Assembly: GCA_036186865.1 (NCBI GenBank)
Contig: AP025062.1
Location: 9,565,436 to 9,629,435, forward strand
Origin: Eustoma russellianum
Taxonomy: Eukaryota; Streptophyta; Magnoliopsida; Gentianales; Gentianaceae
DNA: 64,000 nucleotides
Direction: 5' to 3'
The notes beneath the pieces were generated by a model that did not search any database, was not told where the DNA came from, and was given only the letters and a program-made list of their open reading frames with translations. Position numbers and translations under genes: made by a program. Below, in pieces: positions 10,901 to 20,973 of the stretch (positions are counted from its first letter, which is position 1; the number at the start of each line of letters is the position of its first letter).

Positions 10901-13900
10901 AAACCAAGCTCTAGGTAACTACTTTAACTTATACAAAGATTTCTTTAGCTTGCAAATTTGATTACTATTTGTTTGATTAGTAAAGCTTGGTGGTATATTC
11001 TTATATACTTTCTCTGGTAAATCTCTATTTAAGAAGGCATTCTTAACATATAGTTGGTATAACTACCAGTCTAGATTAAAAGTAATAGAAATAATTGATG
11101 TAACTGTATTTAGTTTTGCTACAAGGACAAATAATTCTACGTAATCAATTCCCGTATTCCCCACGTGTGTACGGACGGTTGTTTCTATCCTAACATACAT
11201 ATCCCTAATTATGTCTATGTACTTCATAGGCACTCCTCTTGCATCCAGACTATCCCAAATCAGTCTACGTGGCACACTATCATACGCTTTTTCAAGATCG
11301 ATGAAGACCATATGTAGATCGCGATTCTTCTCCCTATACTTCTTTGTCATTCTCCTTAGGATATGTATTGCTTCCGTAGTTAACCATCCTGGTATAAAAC
11401 CAAATTAGTTCATCGTAACCTGAGTTTCTCTCTTAATTATAGTGTCGATTACTCTTTCTCATTACTTTATAGTGTGGCTTAGAAACTTTATCCTCTGGTA
11501 ATTCTCACAACACTGTGCGTCTCCTTTGTTCTTATATAGTGGGACCACGACTCCCCTTCTTCACTCATCTGGCATTTTTCATGTTTTGAAAATAAGATTG
11601 AACAGAGTAGTTAACCATTGAATCCTTTACGCTCCGAAATACTTCCACGCCTCAATTGGTATGTTATCCAAGCCAACTGTTTTAGCTCTTCCCATCTTCT
11701 TAAGTGCTCTCATCACCTCTCCTTATGTGATGCTCCGACATTCGCAGTTATTATGTTGTCGTTTTGGGATAGTGATGCTGTCTCTTTCTTCGTGGTCGGC
11801 CCTCCCGCCGTTGAAAAGATTGTGGAAGTATGGCTATTTCCACTTGATGTCTTGTTCTTTGACTAAAACACGTCCATCTTCTCCCTTTATGAACTTCCTG
11901 TCTCTTAGGTCCTGCCTCTTTCGGTCTTTAGCTTTGGCAATCTTGAACATAACATGCTCTTCGTTGATTGTTTCTAATCTTTCGTACATCCTTTTATAGA
12001 TTGCGGTCTTTGCCTCCGCCACTGCCTTTTTTGCCTCCTTTCTAGCGATTTTATAGTTCTCCCTCAACATCACTTTCTCCTCCCCGTCTGTGAAGCTTAA
12101 GATCTCTCTAAAAGTTCGTTGTGTATCCCTTATTTTTTGTTGCACATCCTCATTCCATCACCACGACTTTTTATGTATGGTTGTTTTTCATGTTGTTATC
12201 CCAAGAGTTTCTCTCGCCGCGTGAGTAATAGTAGTCGCCATAGCCTCCCACATCTTGTTCGTGTCGTCACCCATTCGATCTGATATCGTGGGGATAACCT
12301 TGTCTCTAAATATGTTAATTTTTTCGTCCTTCAAACTTCCCCATCGAATCCTGGGTGGGAATTTTCTAACCCCTTGCTCAGCTTTTGGCTCAATGCTATA
12401 ACTATCAATTAATAAACGGTGTTTCTTCTTGTATAAACCTTAACTCTTTCTAACAGACGGGAATGTAAATAGAAAACATCCCCTGGGAAAGCCTCACGAC
12501 CTGGTGGACAACGTGACAATAATGACATCTGTCTGTTCCATAAAACCATTTTTGTCTTATCAAAATGTCATTATATAGGAGGTACTTCATTTGGATTATT
12601 TTGATTACTACCTTCTGATGGTTCCACAAAGGTAGTCATAATGATATCTATTACTGTCCACAATTCATTCTGTGCTTGACTTTGTTTATCAGCATCATAA
12701 TTATCATATAATGTATGTTGTTCATCAAAAATTACATGAAGAGTGACATACATCTTTCTTGTGGCAGCGCAATAATATTTGTAACCTTTATGTGATCCCG
12801 AATATCTAATATGCATTTAACAGATCTATGATTTAATTTACCCGTTAAATGAGGCTGTAAATACATAAACAGTTCAATCAAATAACTTAAAAGGTAATTC
12901 AGATAGTAGATTAGTGTAGGGAAAAGCTTCCAGAAAGACTTCTCTAAGAGTTCTAAATGATAAAATAGTAGGAGGCATTCTGTTTATCAAACAAGGTGCT
13001 GTTAACACAGCTTCTCCCCAGTAGTATTTAGGCATTGTCATTGAAGACATTAAGGTTCTAGTGACTTATAACAAATGTCTATTCTTCCTTTTAGTTATTC
13101 CATTCTGTTGAGCAGTATAAACACAGGATGTTTGATGATAATTCTTATTTTCATGCATAAACTGTTTCACAGAGTCATCTAAATACTCGGCACTATTTTC
13201 AAATCTCAATGTTTTAATAGTACATATCAAATTAAAGTAATGTATAAAGATCTGACTTATGATTTATTTTTCATTAAATATGTCCAAGTAACTCTAGTGT
13301 GATCATCGACAAAGGTCACAAACCATCTTGTTTCATTGATATTTGTAGTCCTTTGAGAACCCTAAATATCAGGCTGAACAAGATTAAATGACTTTATTTA
13401 CTGATAAGCTTTAGCAGGATAACTCTGTGTGATATGTTTGGGTAACTAACATGATTAACATAAAATATTTTTGGGATTCACTTTTAAACAATTCTGGCAC
13501 TACATGTTTCACGTACAAAAAATTGAGATTTCCTAATCTTCTATGCCATAGAATAATTTCACTTATACGAGAATGAATCCTAGCTTCACTGCTTGTTTCT
13601 CTATTTGAATCTTCTTCTGTCATTTATGAATTAAAACATGTAATCACTGATTTTCTAGCTTCAAGAGGAAAGTGGTCATTTATGTTTTTAGCACTGCCAA
13701 TCATTTTCTTCATTCCTCTCTCCTGAAAACAGCATTTAGAAGATGAAAAACATGGTATACAATTATTATTTCTTGTTGCCTACCAATAGCAAATTAAAGT
13801 TAAGGCTAGGCACATGTAAGATATTATTCAAAGTCACTTCATCATTTATTTTAACTTTTCTCATTCTAGTTACTAGTAATAAAGATCCGTTTGCAATCTT

Positions 13901-16088
13901 AACTAGTTTAGGAGCAGAGAATAACTGTTTAAATAAAAGAATGTTATCATGCGGCCTGAGGCTCCTGAGACAACAATCCAAGTACTTTGTTGTCCATTGG
14001 TACAAATATCATGTCTGTGGTATTGCCCTCTGCTTGCCATAATAGCATGAATTGGATTTTGAGTTCCTGCTTCTGTTGTTTATTTAACAATTGCAAAAGA
14101 GCTTCAATTTGATTTCTTGTGGTAAGATTTGAATTGTTTCTTTGCTAGATAAAACCTTGAATGGAGTCTTGGATAATATTTGCAGTTCCATTTCCAATGA
14201 AGTTTTGTCTTGGGGGAAAACCTCCAAGAATTGTTGGGTCTTTGGAGTTATATCTCTCTTGGCTTTCCATGCAGTCATCAGTAAGGCGTCCATTCTTTTT
14301 TGCAGTATCTACAGAATAGTTTCCCTCTTTATGGGACTGGAGTTTTCCTTCTAGCGGCTAAAGCAATAGCCTTAGGGGTCTGCCTTTCAGTAAGACAGAT
14401 GTTTCTGTGGATGAATTAGGTGTAGTCCCATCATAACTTTCATTCTACTTTTTTCATGTTTGATTTCAACAAAAAATGCTTTTGAACTAGGTAAAGGCTT
14501 ATCGCTCAGTATTCTACTTCTGGCACTGTCAAAGTTTGGATATAATCCAGTGAGAAATTTAAATACCCTTTTTGTCTCAGTAATGGATTTGTATAACTGA
14601 GAATCAGTAGCACAAACCCATTAATGTACTTCAAATAAATAAATTTGTTGCTAGGAGCTTGTTGATCGAGTATAGTATCTATTAACAATCATATTTCCTT
14701 GTTTAATCTCATGAAGCTGAGCTTCAATCTCATATAGTTCAGAGGTGTTATAGTTCAGAGGTGTTGTCTTGTTTGGAATATATTTCCTTCAGTGCAGCAG
14801 ATATTTCAGTTGTAGTTTTATACATCATGAAGTCATCACTTATATTAGGAAACATTGATATTATTAGCCAAGATATTATCATGCTATTTTTGGACTTCCA
14901 CAATCTAAATTTAGGGATTGTTTCATTTAGAACAGTCGTAGTGCCAAAGAGGTATTCCTCCTTATATTACATGTCACAAACATTTCAACTCCTCTAGGCC
15001 AAGAGAGCTAATTGTCACCATTCAATTTGTGACCAGTGATGACAATAAAAGAATCATTAAAGGTAGAAGAGCCATGAGATTCTGCTCCTGATACTTGATC
15101 GGGAGTGGAGATGGCTTTAGTTTGCTTAGAAGTAGAGGAAGAAGATGAAGGCGTAGGCATGTTTGAAATAAATTAGAATCAGTGCTCTGATAACATATAG
15201 AAATGAAAAAAAAATGAATGTTCTTAACTTTAAATTACGAAGGAAGAGCGTTTAAATAGGCTAAAAGGAATTAAGCCCCTAACGCCTAAATGCCCAACAG
15301 CTATATTTGTTGGCCACTTTGTTTCGTATACTATACACATGTCTAAACTAATATTCTAATATGTTAAGTTATATTTATATTTTACTAGCATGTGTATAAT
15401 GTATTTATACAAGTATGTGTATATTTACTGTGTATTTATGCTGTATTTACACAGTATTTCTAGATATGTTTCTCACGCCAGCTTGTTCTCAGCATATGGT
15501 TGTATCGGAAGCCAACTGGTAGGCTTAATTAAGAAGGCTGACAAAGCGTTTCTATTTGAAATCTGCAATGGAATTGCTGTCAAAGCAGGATGGTCTTATT
15601 CAGATCAGTCGTCTGCGTAAGGCAGTAAAAAAAATGCATTTCTGGTTATTCGTTGGTGACACTTTGCACTCAGATGATCTTACTCTAACCGATCATCCTT
15701 TTAACAATACCTGGCGCAATTTCTTTTCATCAGGATTTTATTTTCATTTGAACCTCAAAATCTTTGTATGTCCCGAATTGAGAAACTGTCTATTACAAGG
15801 TGCCACATAAATATAGGAACAGTTCTCTGATTTTACAGTTCTATTTATATCATGCCATCTCCTGATTAGAAGTTCATTTGCTTCTCCATCCAGGTTGCTT
15901 TTGCGAAAAGGGCATTTAAAGATCCCGAACTTAGATTGGCTCACAATGTCCATAAGGTGTCTTCTCTTCTAGGTGGCGCACTGTTCATTGCAGATGATGC
16001 CTTGTTTTCTGAAACACCGTTTATCCATGCTGGTTGGCATCTAGCTGCTGCTGTCGGAGTTGGAACTTGTAACAAACTGTTAGAATGA
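7965..16088 (+). CDS. Six-helix membrane protein, CREST (PAQR/alkaline ceramidase-like) superfamily
   Basis: Six exons, all with GT-AG borders: 7965-8131, 8257-8312, 8421-8499, 8674-8812, 9111-9224 and 15894-16088. They join in phase to 249 codons. The ATG is the first after an in-frame TGA at 7944. After a polar N-terminus of about 75 residues come roughly six hydrophobic helices. The CREST signature is visible: Ser120-x3-His124 (SSLYH), Asp138 in the next helix (WADYTM) and His230-x3-His234 (HAGWH). In that superfamily these residues bind a metal in integral-membrane hydrolases and receptors, so a membrane lipid-amidase-like activity is possible, but substrate and compartment are unknown. 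The last intron is 6.67 kb because TE2 inserted there. Start and exon phases are firm; the 5' leader is inferred. Confidence 0.88.
9606..9877 (-). repeat. TE2 3' LTR
   Basis: About 272 bp, clearly similar to 15198-15462 (shared phrases around tagataggctaaa and the chain of short tatttatac motifs), with many substitutions and small indels. Confidence 0.75.
9900..15160 (-). pseudogene. TE2 gag-pol remnants
   Basis: A Ser/Thr-rich Gag start is recognisable at 15160 (MPTPSSSS). Further fragments include Gag pieces (about 14084-14690), GAG-preintegrase (IILWHRRLGNLNFLYVKHV, about 13490-13560), integrase pieces, the Copia linker between integrase and RT (YSGSHKGYKYY, about 12770-12810, and VYTRRNT near 12430), RT (AKLNTV, near 11100) and the RNase H end (ADILTKP, near 9960). 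Stops and frameshifts are frequent. Between VYTRRNT and the RT phrase GIDY about 150 residues normally present are absent and LINE sequence stands in their place. Confidence 0.75.
11148..12425 (-). mobile_element. Truncated non-LTR (LINE/L1-type) retrotransposon fragment inside TE2
   Basis: On the minus strand the fragment starts after the endonuclease (RLLIDSYSIEP, near 12410) and runs through the linker typical of plant LINEs (KIARKEAKKAVAEAKTAIYK, about 11990-12060) to the start of the RT domain (VFIDLEKAYDSVPR, about 11270-11310). It stops at ...VRTHVGNTG, where it fuses to Copia RT sequence without a poly-A tail. Both LINE ends are missing. Several internal stops are present. Confidence 0.8.
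15198..15462 (-). repeat. TE2 5' LTR
   Basis: About 265 bp. Its inner edge meets the initiator-Met-like primer site and is followed by the gag start at 15160. The outer edge ends tatttcta at 15462. Confidence 0.75.
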
Positions 16089-16235
16089 CTTTGAAGTCGA
16101 GAAAAATCAATTCGTCGAATATGCTTCCGACGTTTATGAGAAAATGCACTGAAGATCAGAATACTGCAAATTTTGTATTTGATCTGCAGCATGATATCCT
16201 GGTTTCTGCTCAGTTTTATTGTGGGATTATTAGAC

Positions 16236-16272
16236 TTTTTTTTTTTTTTTTTTGGGGGGGGGGGGGGGGGGG
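16236..16272 (+). repeat. T18-G19 homopolymer junction in the 3' region of the CREST gene
   Basis: Eighteen T followed directly by nineteen G, about 150 bp after the stop codon. No flanking repeat explains it. Such adjoining runs are hard for sequencers and may be partly artefactual. Confidence 0.9.
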
Positions 16273-16402
16273 TTGTTACTGTTTGCTATTGATCTGTTCT
16301 GCGTAGATGGAATTGTGGCAATATTTGTTGCCAACTGCACCAAATGTTCTTGAGATAAGACTGTTTAGCTTGGAAAGGGATTCTTGTTTTCTCAATGCAT
16401 CG

Positions 16403-19400
16403 TGTAGAGAAAAGGGGGTTTGAGTGATTTCAAAATAAGTGACTTAGATGCATGATATATATACAAACGTGTACATGTATGCATGATACTTTGCTATTAC
16501 TTGCCTTATTTAGCTTAAATATTATGTTGCCGTACTAACGAGCCATGAAGTGTTAAAGCTTACATCATATGGCAAACATTTGTTGTGTTTATACTATTTT
16601 CAGGTGCCACCATTAATGAACTAAACTAGTTCATTAAGTGAAGTACTTAGTTTATTAAACTAAGTAGTTCATTAAAGGAAGCCACATTTGGAAAAGGCAC
16701 AAAGGCAACAAGGCTAAGGAAGGAAAGTTTTCTCCTCCTCCCCTCTTAATTATACACGCCTATATACATATATATATTACATATATTTTCAGATTTTTTG
16801 AAAAAGGCACATACACATGTATTCCAACGTACTACCGACACGTTATATATTTTACGTACGTACGTTAACGTCACACCACTATACTAAACTCATATTTATG
16901 AGTATATTCAGGTCTTATATCATATGATATAAGATATGATGTTGACAAATTAAATACGACACGATAAAAGGTTCTAAACCAAAAATTGTCGTATCGGGCG
17001 AATACCGAAACTTCGCCAACGTGTCACGTACTTGCCATAAATAGATGGCCATCCCCTATACCTCAAAAATCATTATTATTTTTGTGGGTTACATGTAATA
17101 TTCAGCCAAAAAATACTTTCCATGTTGGCACACACAAAATACTCCACATTAAGGCCAAAATGTGAAGATTCCAAGTTTAATTTTGTCACATGTTAATGGT
17201 ACCACTTTAGACCAGTTAGATTTAAAGTATATATTATATATATTATGTATAACATAATATATATAACATGTGCAAAAGTTGGAATTTAAATTAGAGAAAA
17301 ATCGGGGTAATCGATAAATATCGAAAATTCGGTTTTCTACGCACACAACACATGGAACGTTTTTGGTACATCATGTGACACGTATCTAGACACTTTTTAC
17401 ATATGTTATACATCTTAAAGTGTTCTAGAAAATTAAATTAAGGGCTGATTGGAATATAACATGTGTGTATTATTAAATATGCATTATTTTACAAAGTTAG
17501 CAAAAATAAATTTCAGCACATGCACATACATATACAACGCCACCTACAGCTGAGATGGAGCTTATTTGGAGCCTTGTTGGCATATTGATTGGTCAAGGAT
17601 CAATCATGCAATGTTGGTGAATTAAAGAGAGAAGCTACAAATGGTAAAAATTCAAAGTTTGTCTGAATTCAAAGTTTGTCTCTTTTATAACACATGCTGA
17701 AAATTTCAGCATGCTACACAAGGCTGGCCGATTTTTTTAACATAAATGTGATATAATTTGCCATCTTTTATTGTGTGATTGATTGGAAGAAGATATGGAA
17801 GCAATTTGAAAATTATTTAAATTAATAAAGTGTGATATTTTATATATCACACATGCTGAAAATTTTTCAGTATATGTGAGACATGTGGTGGCCGAATTTA
17901 TGAGCTAAATAGTGTCCAAGTTCATTTCTCATGTGATAGGAATAATTACCATCAATTGGTGATTCATTTTTTTAAAGAAAAATCAAAGTAAATTTGGCAT
18001 TATTTTGAATGAAATGGAATGATTCACATGCTGAAAATTCAGCATGGCAATGTTACATTATGGCCGATTTTTGCCTTAACAAGGAAGGAATTTTTGTCTT
18101 GAAATTTATGTGATAAATCTTATGACTTATGGAAATTATTTGGTGATGATTTTGGCACATGTTTAAGTGTTATTCTCAGATTTTTCCAAGTCATCAATGA
18201 TGACAACATTCATCCAATAAGAAGGTGTCAAGTAAGCGAAGCCTAAATGATCATCCAATAAGAAGATGCCAAGTAAGCAAGACTTTGTCACAATGATGTC
18301 TTACATCCTCCTAAGGACTTACAAGATAATTTTCAAGAGGGGGAGACACCTACAAGGGGACGGCTATATGGCATAAAAAGAAAAGAAGAGAGCAAACAAA
18401 ACAAGAACAAGCATTGCAAATCAAAGTGATCAAAAAGCCTAGCTCTTCTTCTACATTTTCCTTCTTTCTTTCTTCTTCTTGTAAGCCTATTGTATTCATA
18501 TCTTTCAATCTTGAATAGGCTTGATATAGACCACCACATATTCCATATCTTTGTAAAAGATTGATCAAGGTATGATCAATCTTCATTCTTGCTAGGTGGT
18601 GGTGTTTGTGCAAATTGTATTCACCGTACAAGTTTTGTAAAGGGTTGGAGTTAGGTGTAACTTTATCAACCCTGTGGTAAGGTGTGTTGTGTGTGTGAGT
18701 AGTGTGAACCAAGGAAGGTGTTCCTTGAAGACTGGAGTAGGTTGTTTATAACCGAACCAGTATAAAAATCTTGGTACAATTTACTTTCAGCATTTACTTT
18801 TCAGTTACTGCACAGTTTACGCTTCTTATTCGCATTTGAAAAAATAGTAAACGATTTTCAAAAATCACAAAAATTTCCAGAAATATACTCACACGTTCTA
18901 AGGTTAATTTGGCACAAGCTTCAACCCTTTTGGATAAGTATAAATCGATCAAACATCAAAAGTTCTGAGACTAGTGCAGATTGATTTTCAGACTTGCAAA
19001 GGTTGAGACTTTGATTGTAGTTGACCTACTTCCCAAAAGAATTTTGCAAAACTTTTTCAACCCAATTAAATATAGTATATAAGGAGTTAGTGGTCAAATG
19101 TTCAGAGCATTTGGACATACACACAAATAGGAATAAATTTTTCAAAACAGTCTATCGTTTCTGGCAGATTCAAGCAATCTGATTACTAACGGTTTCTGAA
19201 GGGGTTAAAGGTTGAATTTTGATTTGAAATTTTTAGGGGACCCTCATAACATCTGAGGCTAAGTTCTCTCAAAATTTCATAATTTTTGGAGACCTCTAAC
19301 CTGGTTTTAAAAACATTTTAAAACTGGTCCTGAAAACAGAATCTGTTTTCAGAAGTTGAATTGGTTAGGTTCAAACAAATTGTAAAAACCACACTTTCCG

Positions 19401-19448
19401 CACCATCTATTCAACCCCCCCTTCTAGTGGTGCCTTGCAAATCCTACA
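16403..19448 (+). repeat. TE3 5' LTR
   Basis: 3,046 bp with no coding region. It contains three inverted-repeat hairpins built on ATGCTGAAA...TTTCAGCAT near 17693-17713, 17851-17876 and 18027-18046, and a run of acgtacgtacgt near 16855-16866. The transcription start is probably in the A-rich stretch after 18360, but no TATA box stands out. Confidence 0.9.
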
Positions 19449-19693
19449 AGTGGTATTAAAGCGCAGGAACACTCACTTCAAGGAATCCAACGATTCAGTG
19501 AGATGGCAACCACAAATCTCAAAACCGAGCAAGAAGGTATGTCGAGCCAAAGGCCTCCACTTTTTGACGGTGAGTCATTTATTCAGTGGAAACTTAGAAT
19601 GAAACTTTTTCTTATAGCTATAGATATAGATCTTTGGTCAATCATTGAAGATGGTCCTTATGTCCCATCTAAGGTATCCACCGTAGACGGGGT

Positions 19694-20973
19694 TGTTAGG
19701 TCCGAAATACACTCTAGAGGGGGTGAATAGAGTGTTTGGCTATTTTGCAGAATTTTCTCGTTTGCTCAACTCAAAAAGATATTCAAAATCAGAGCAAGAA
19801 TGGGAGATGAGAAGTAGTGAATGAGTACACCGGATATAGAGTGGTTCGAATCATAAATGATTCTACTCCACTACCACTTTGTTTCCAAAGTGGATTTTCA
19901 ACAACTACTCTTCTTATTATGAACAATAAGAACAACCACATCAACACTTACACTAATACTTTAGTGCAAGCCACAACAACAGCAACTTCTTGCACAAAAC
20001 TTACTTGTTCAACTACAGCAACTACAGCTCTTAGCAAGAACAACTTCTTGCTTCCTCACAACTTCAACAAAAGTTCCCTCAAGAACTTCTCACAGTGGGT
20101 TGAAGAAATATGGTAAGGTTCACACTTTCTCACAAGTCTAAGCACAAGCAAGAGATCAAATATTTATGGTTCCTCTTGTGCTTGACTCTCTTTCTCTCAA
20201 TATACAATAATGAAGATAAAAGAAAAGCTAGACAAGCTTTAAACAAATTTACAAGTATGAGAGAAATATACAACAATGAAAACTGAAGCTAGATGATGTT
20301 GAAGGTGTGTGTTAATGCCACCAAGTCTTCATCTTCAAAAATGTCAAGATAATGCCCAAATAGTCTCTAGCCACCCTATGGAGTGATTTGATTTTGGATA
20401 GCCACCCTAGAGAATCTTAGACATGTATAAAATAGTCAAGGAAGCATGTAATAGGTTGGGTTAAAGTCCACAAGAAATTTTAGCAAGATTGGAAAGAGAA
20501 AACATCATAAATCTCCCTTGGATTTTGTTACAGCGTTCAGAAAATTTGAATTCGGGGGGACATCGATCGATCTATGTGCCTGGAAGGGAGAGATCGATGT
20601 CCTCTAGAAGATTGTAGTTTTGACACTGCCTGACATCGATCGATCGATGTCAGGGGCTGAAGTGACATCGATCGATCGATGTCACCTGGTTTAGATATCG
20701 ATGTGTTCTGATCAACATCGATCGATCGATGTTAGTGACATCGATCGATCGATGTCCTTTGGTTTAGAGATCAATGCTCTCTGACTGACATCGATCGATC
20801 GATGTCAGGGGCTGAAGTGACATCGATCGATGTCCCCAGCTTGAGAGATCGATGTCAACCAGTGAGTTCCAATCTCTCCCATCTTTGGACATAATGTGAT
20901 TTGCCCATCTTGCATATAAATTTAACTCATTTAAAACATCTTTTTATCATCAAAACATTTTTACATCTTAACA
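19694..20973. mobile_element. Solo LTR inserted in TE3 gag
   Basis: 1,280-bp segment with TG...CA ends that form a short inverted pair (TGTTA ... TAACA), flanked by exact 5-bp repeats ggggt (19689-19693 and 20974-20978). Removing it plus one target copy leaves the Gag frame continuous, which fixes the borders. It has no coding capacity, primer site or polypurine tract, so a solo LTR from unequal recombination is the best reading. A small non-autonomous element is the alternative. Its right half contains the palindrome cluster. Confidence 0.82.
20559..20834. repeat. Cluster of perfect ATCGAT-core palindromes
   Basis: Four exact copies of the 20-bp palindrome GACATCGATCGATCGATGTC start at 20632, 20664, 20737 and 20787. 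A fifth at 20714 reads AACATCGATCGATCGATGTT, changed at both ends so that it remains a palindrome. A 16-bp version is at 20819-20834, and degenerate copies are at 20559 and 20591. Several extend further outward (for example CTGAC...GTCAG). Spacers also repeat (ggggctgaagt, ggtttagagat). Confidence 0.95.

Larger units (their letters stand above)
9606..15462 (-). mobile_element. TE2: decayed Ty1/copia element in intron 5 of the CREST gene
   Basis: Minus-strand element bounded by diverged LTRs at 9606-9877 and 15198-15462. The LTR ends are an imperfect inverted pair (TAGAAAT ... ATTTCTA) rather than canonical TG...CA. A primer site (TTATCAGAGCAC, about 15181-15193) lies inside the right LTR, and a purine tract (TTGAGGGAAAAGG, about 9878-9890) inside the left one. 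A candidate 5-bp target repeat atgtt is uncertain because the ends have drifted. The LTRs differ far more than those of TE1, so this is an old insertion. It also carries a LINE fragment (11148-12425). Confidence 0.82.

Noticed and set aside
13743..14042. 99-codon plus-strand frame in CREST intron 5
   Set aside because: Reverse shadow of TE2 minus-strand Copia coding sequence.
18333..18712. Minus-strand frames in the TE3 LTR, repeated at 28005-28303
   Set aside because: They are conserved only because the LTRs are copies of each other; they run against the element and have no motif.
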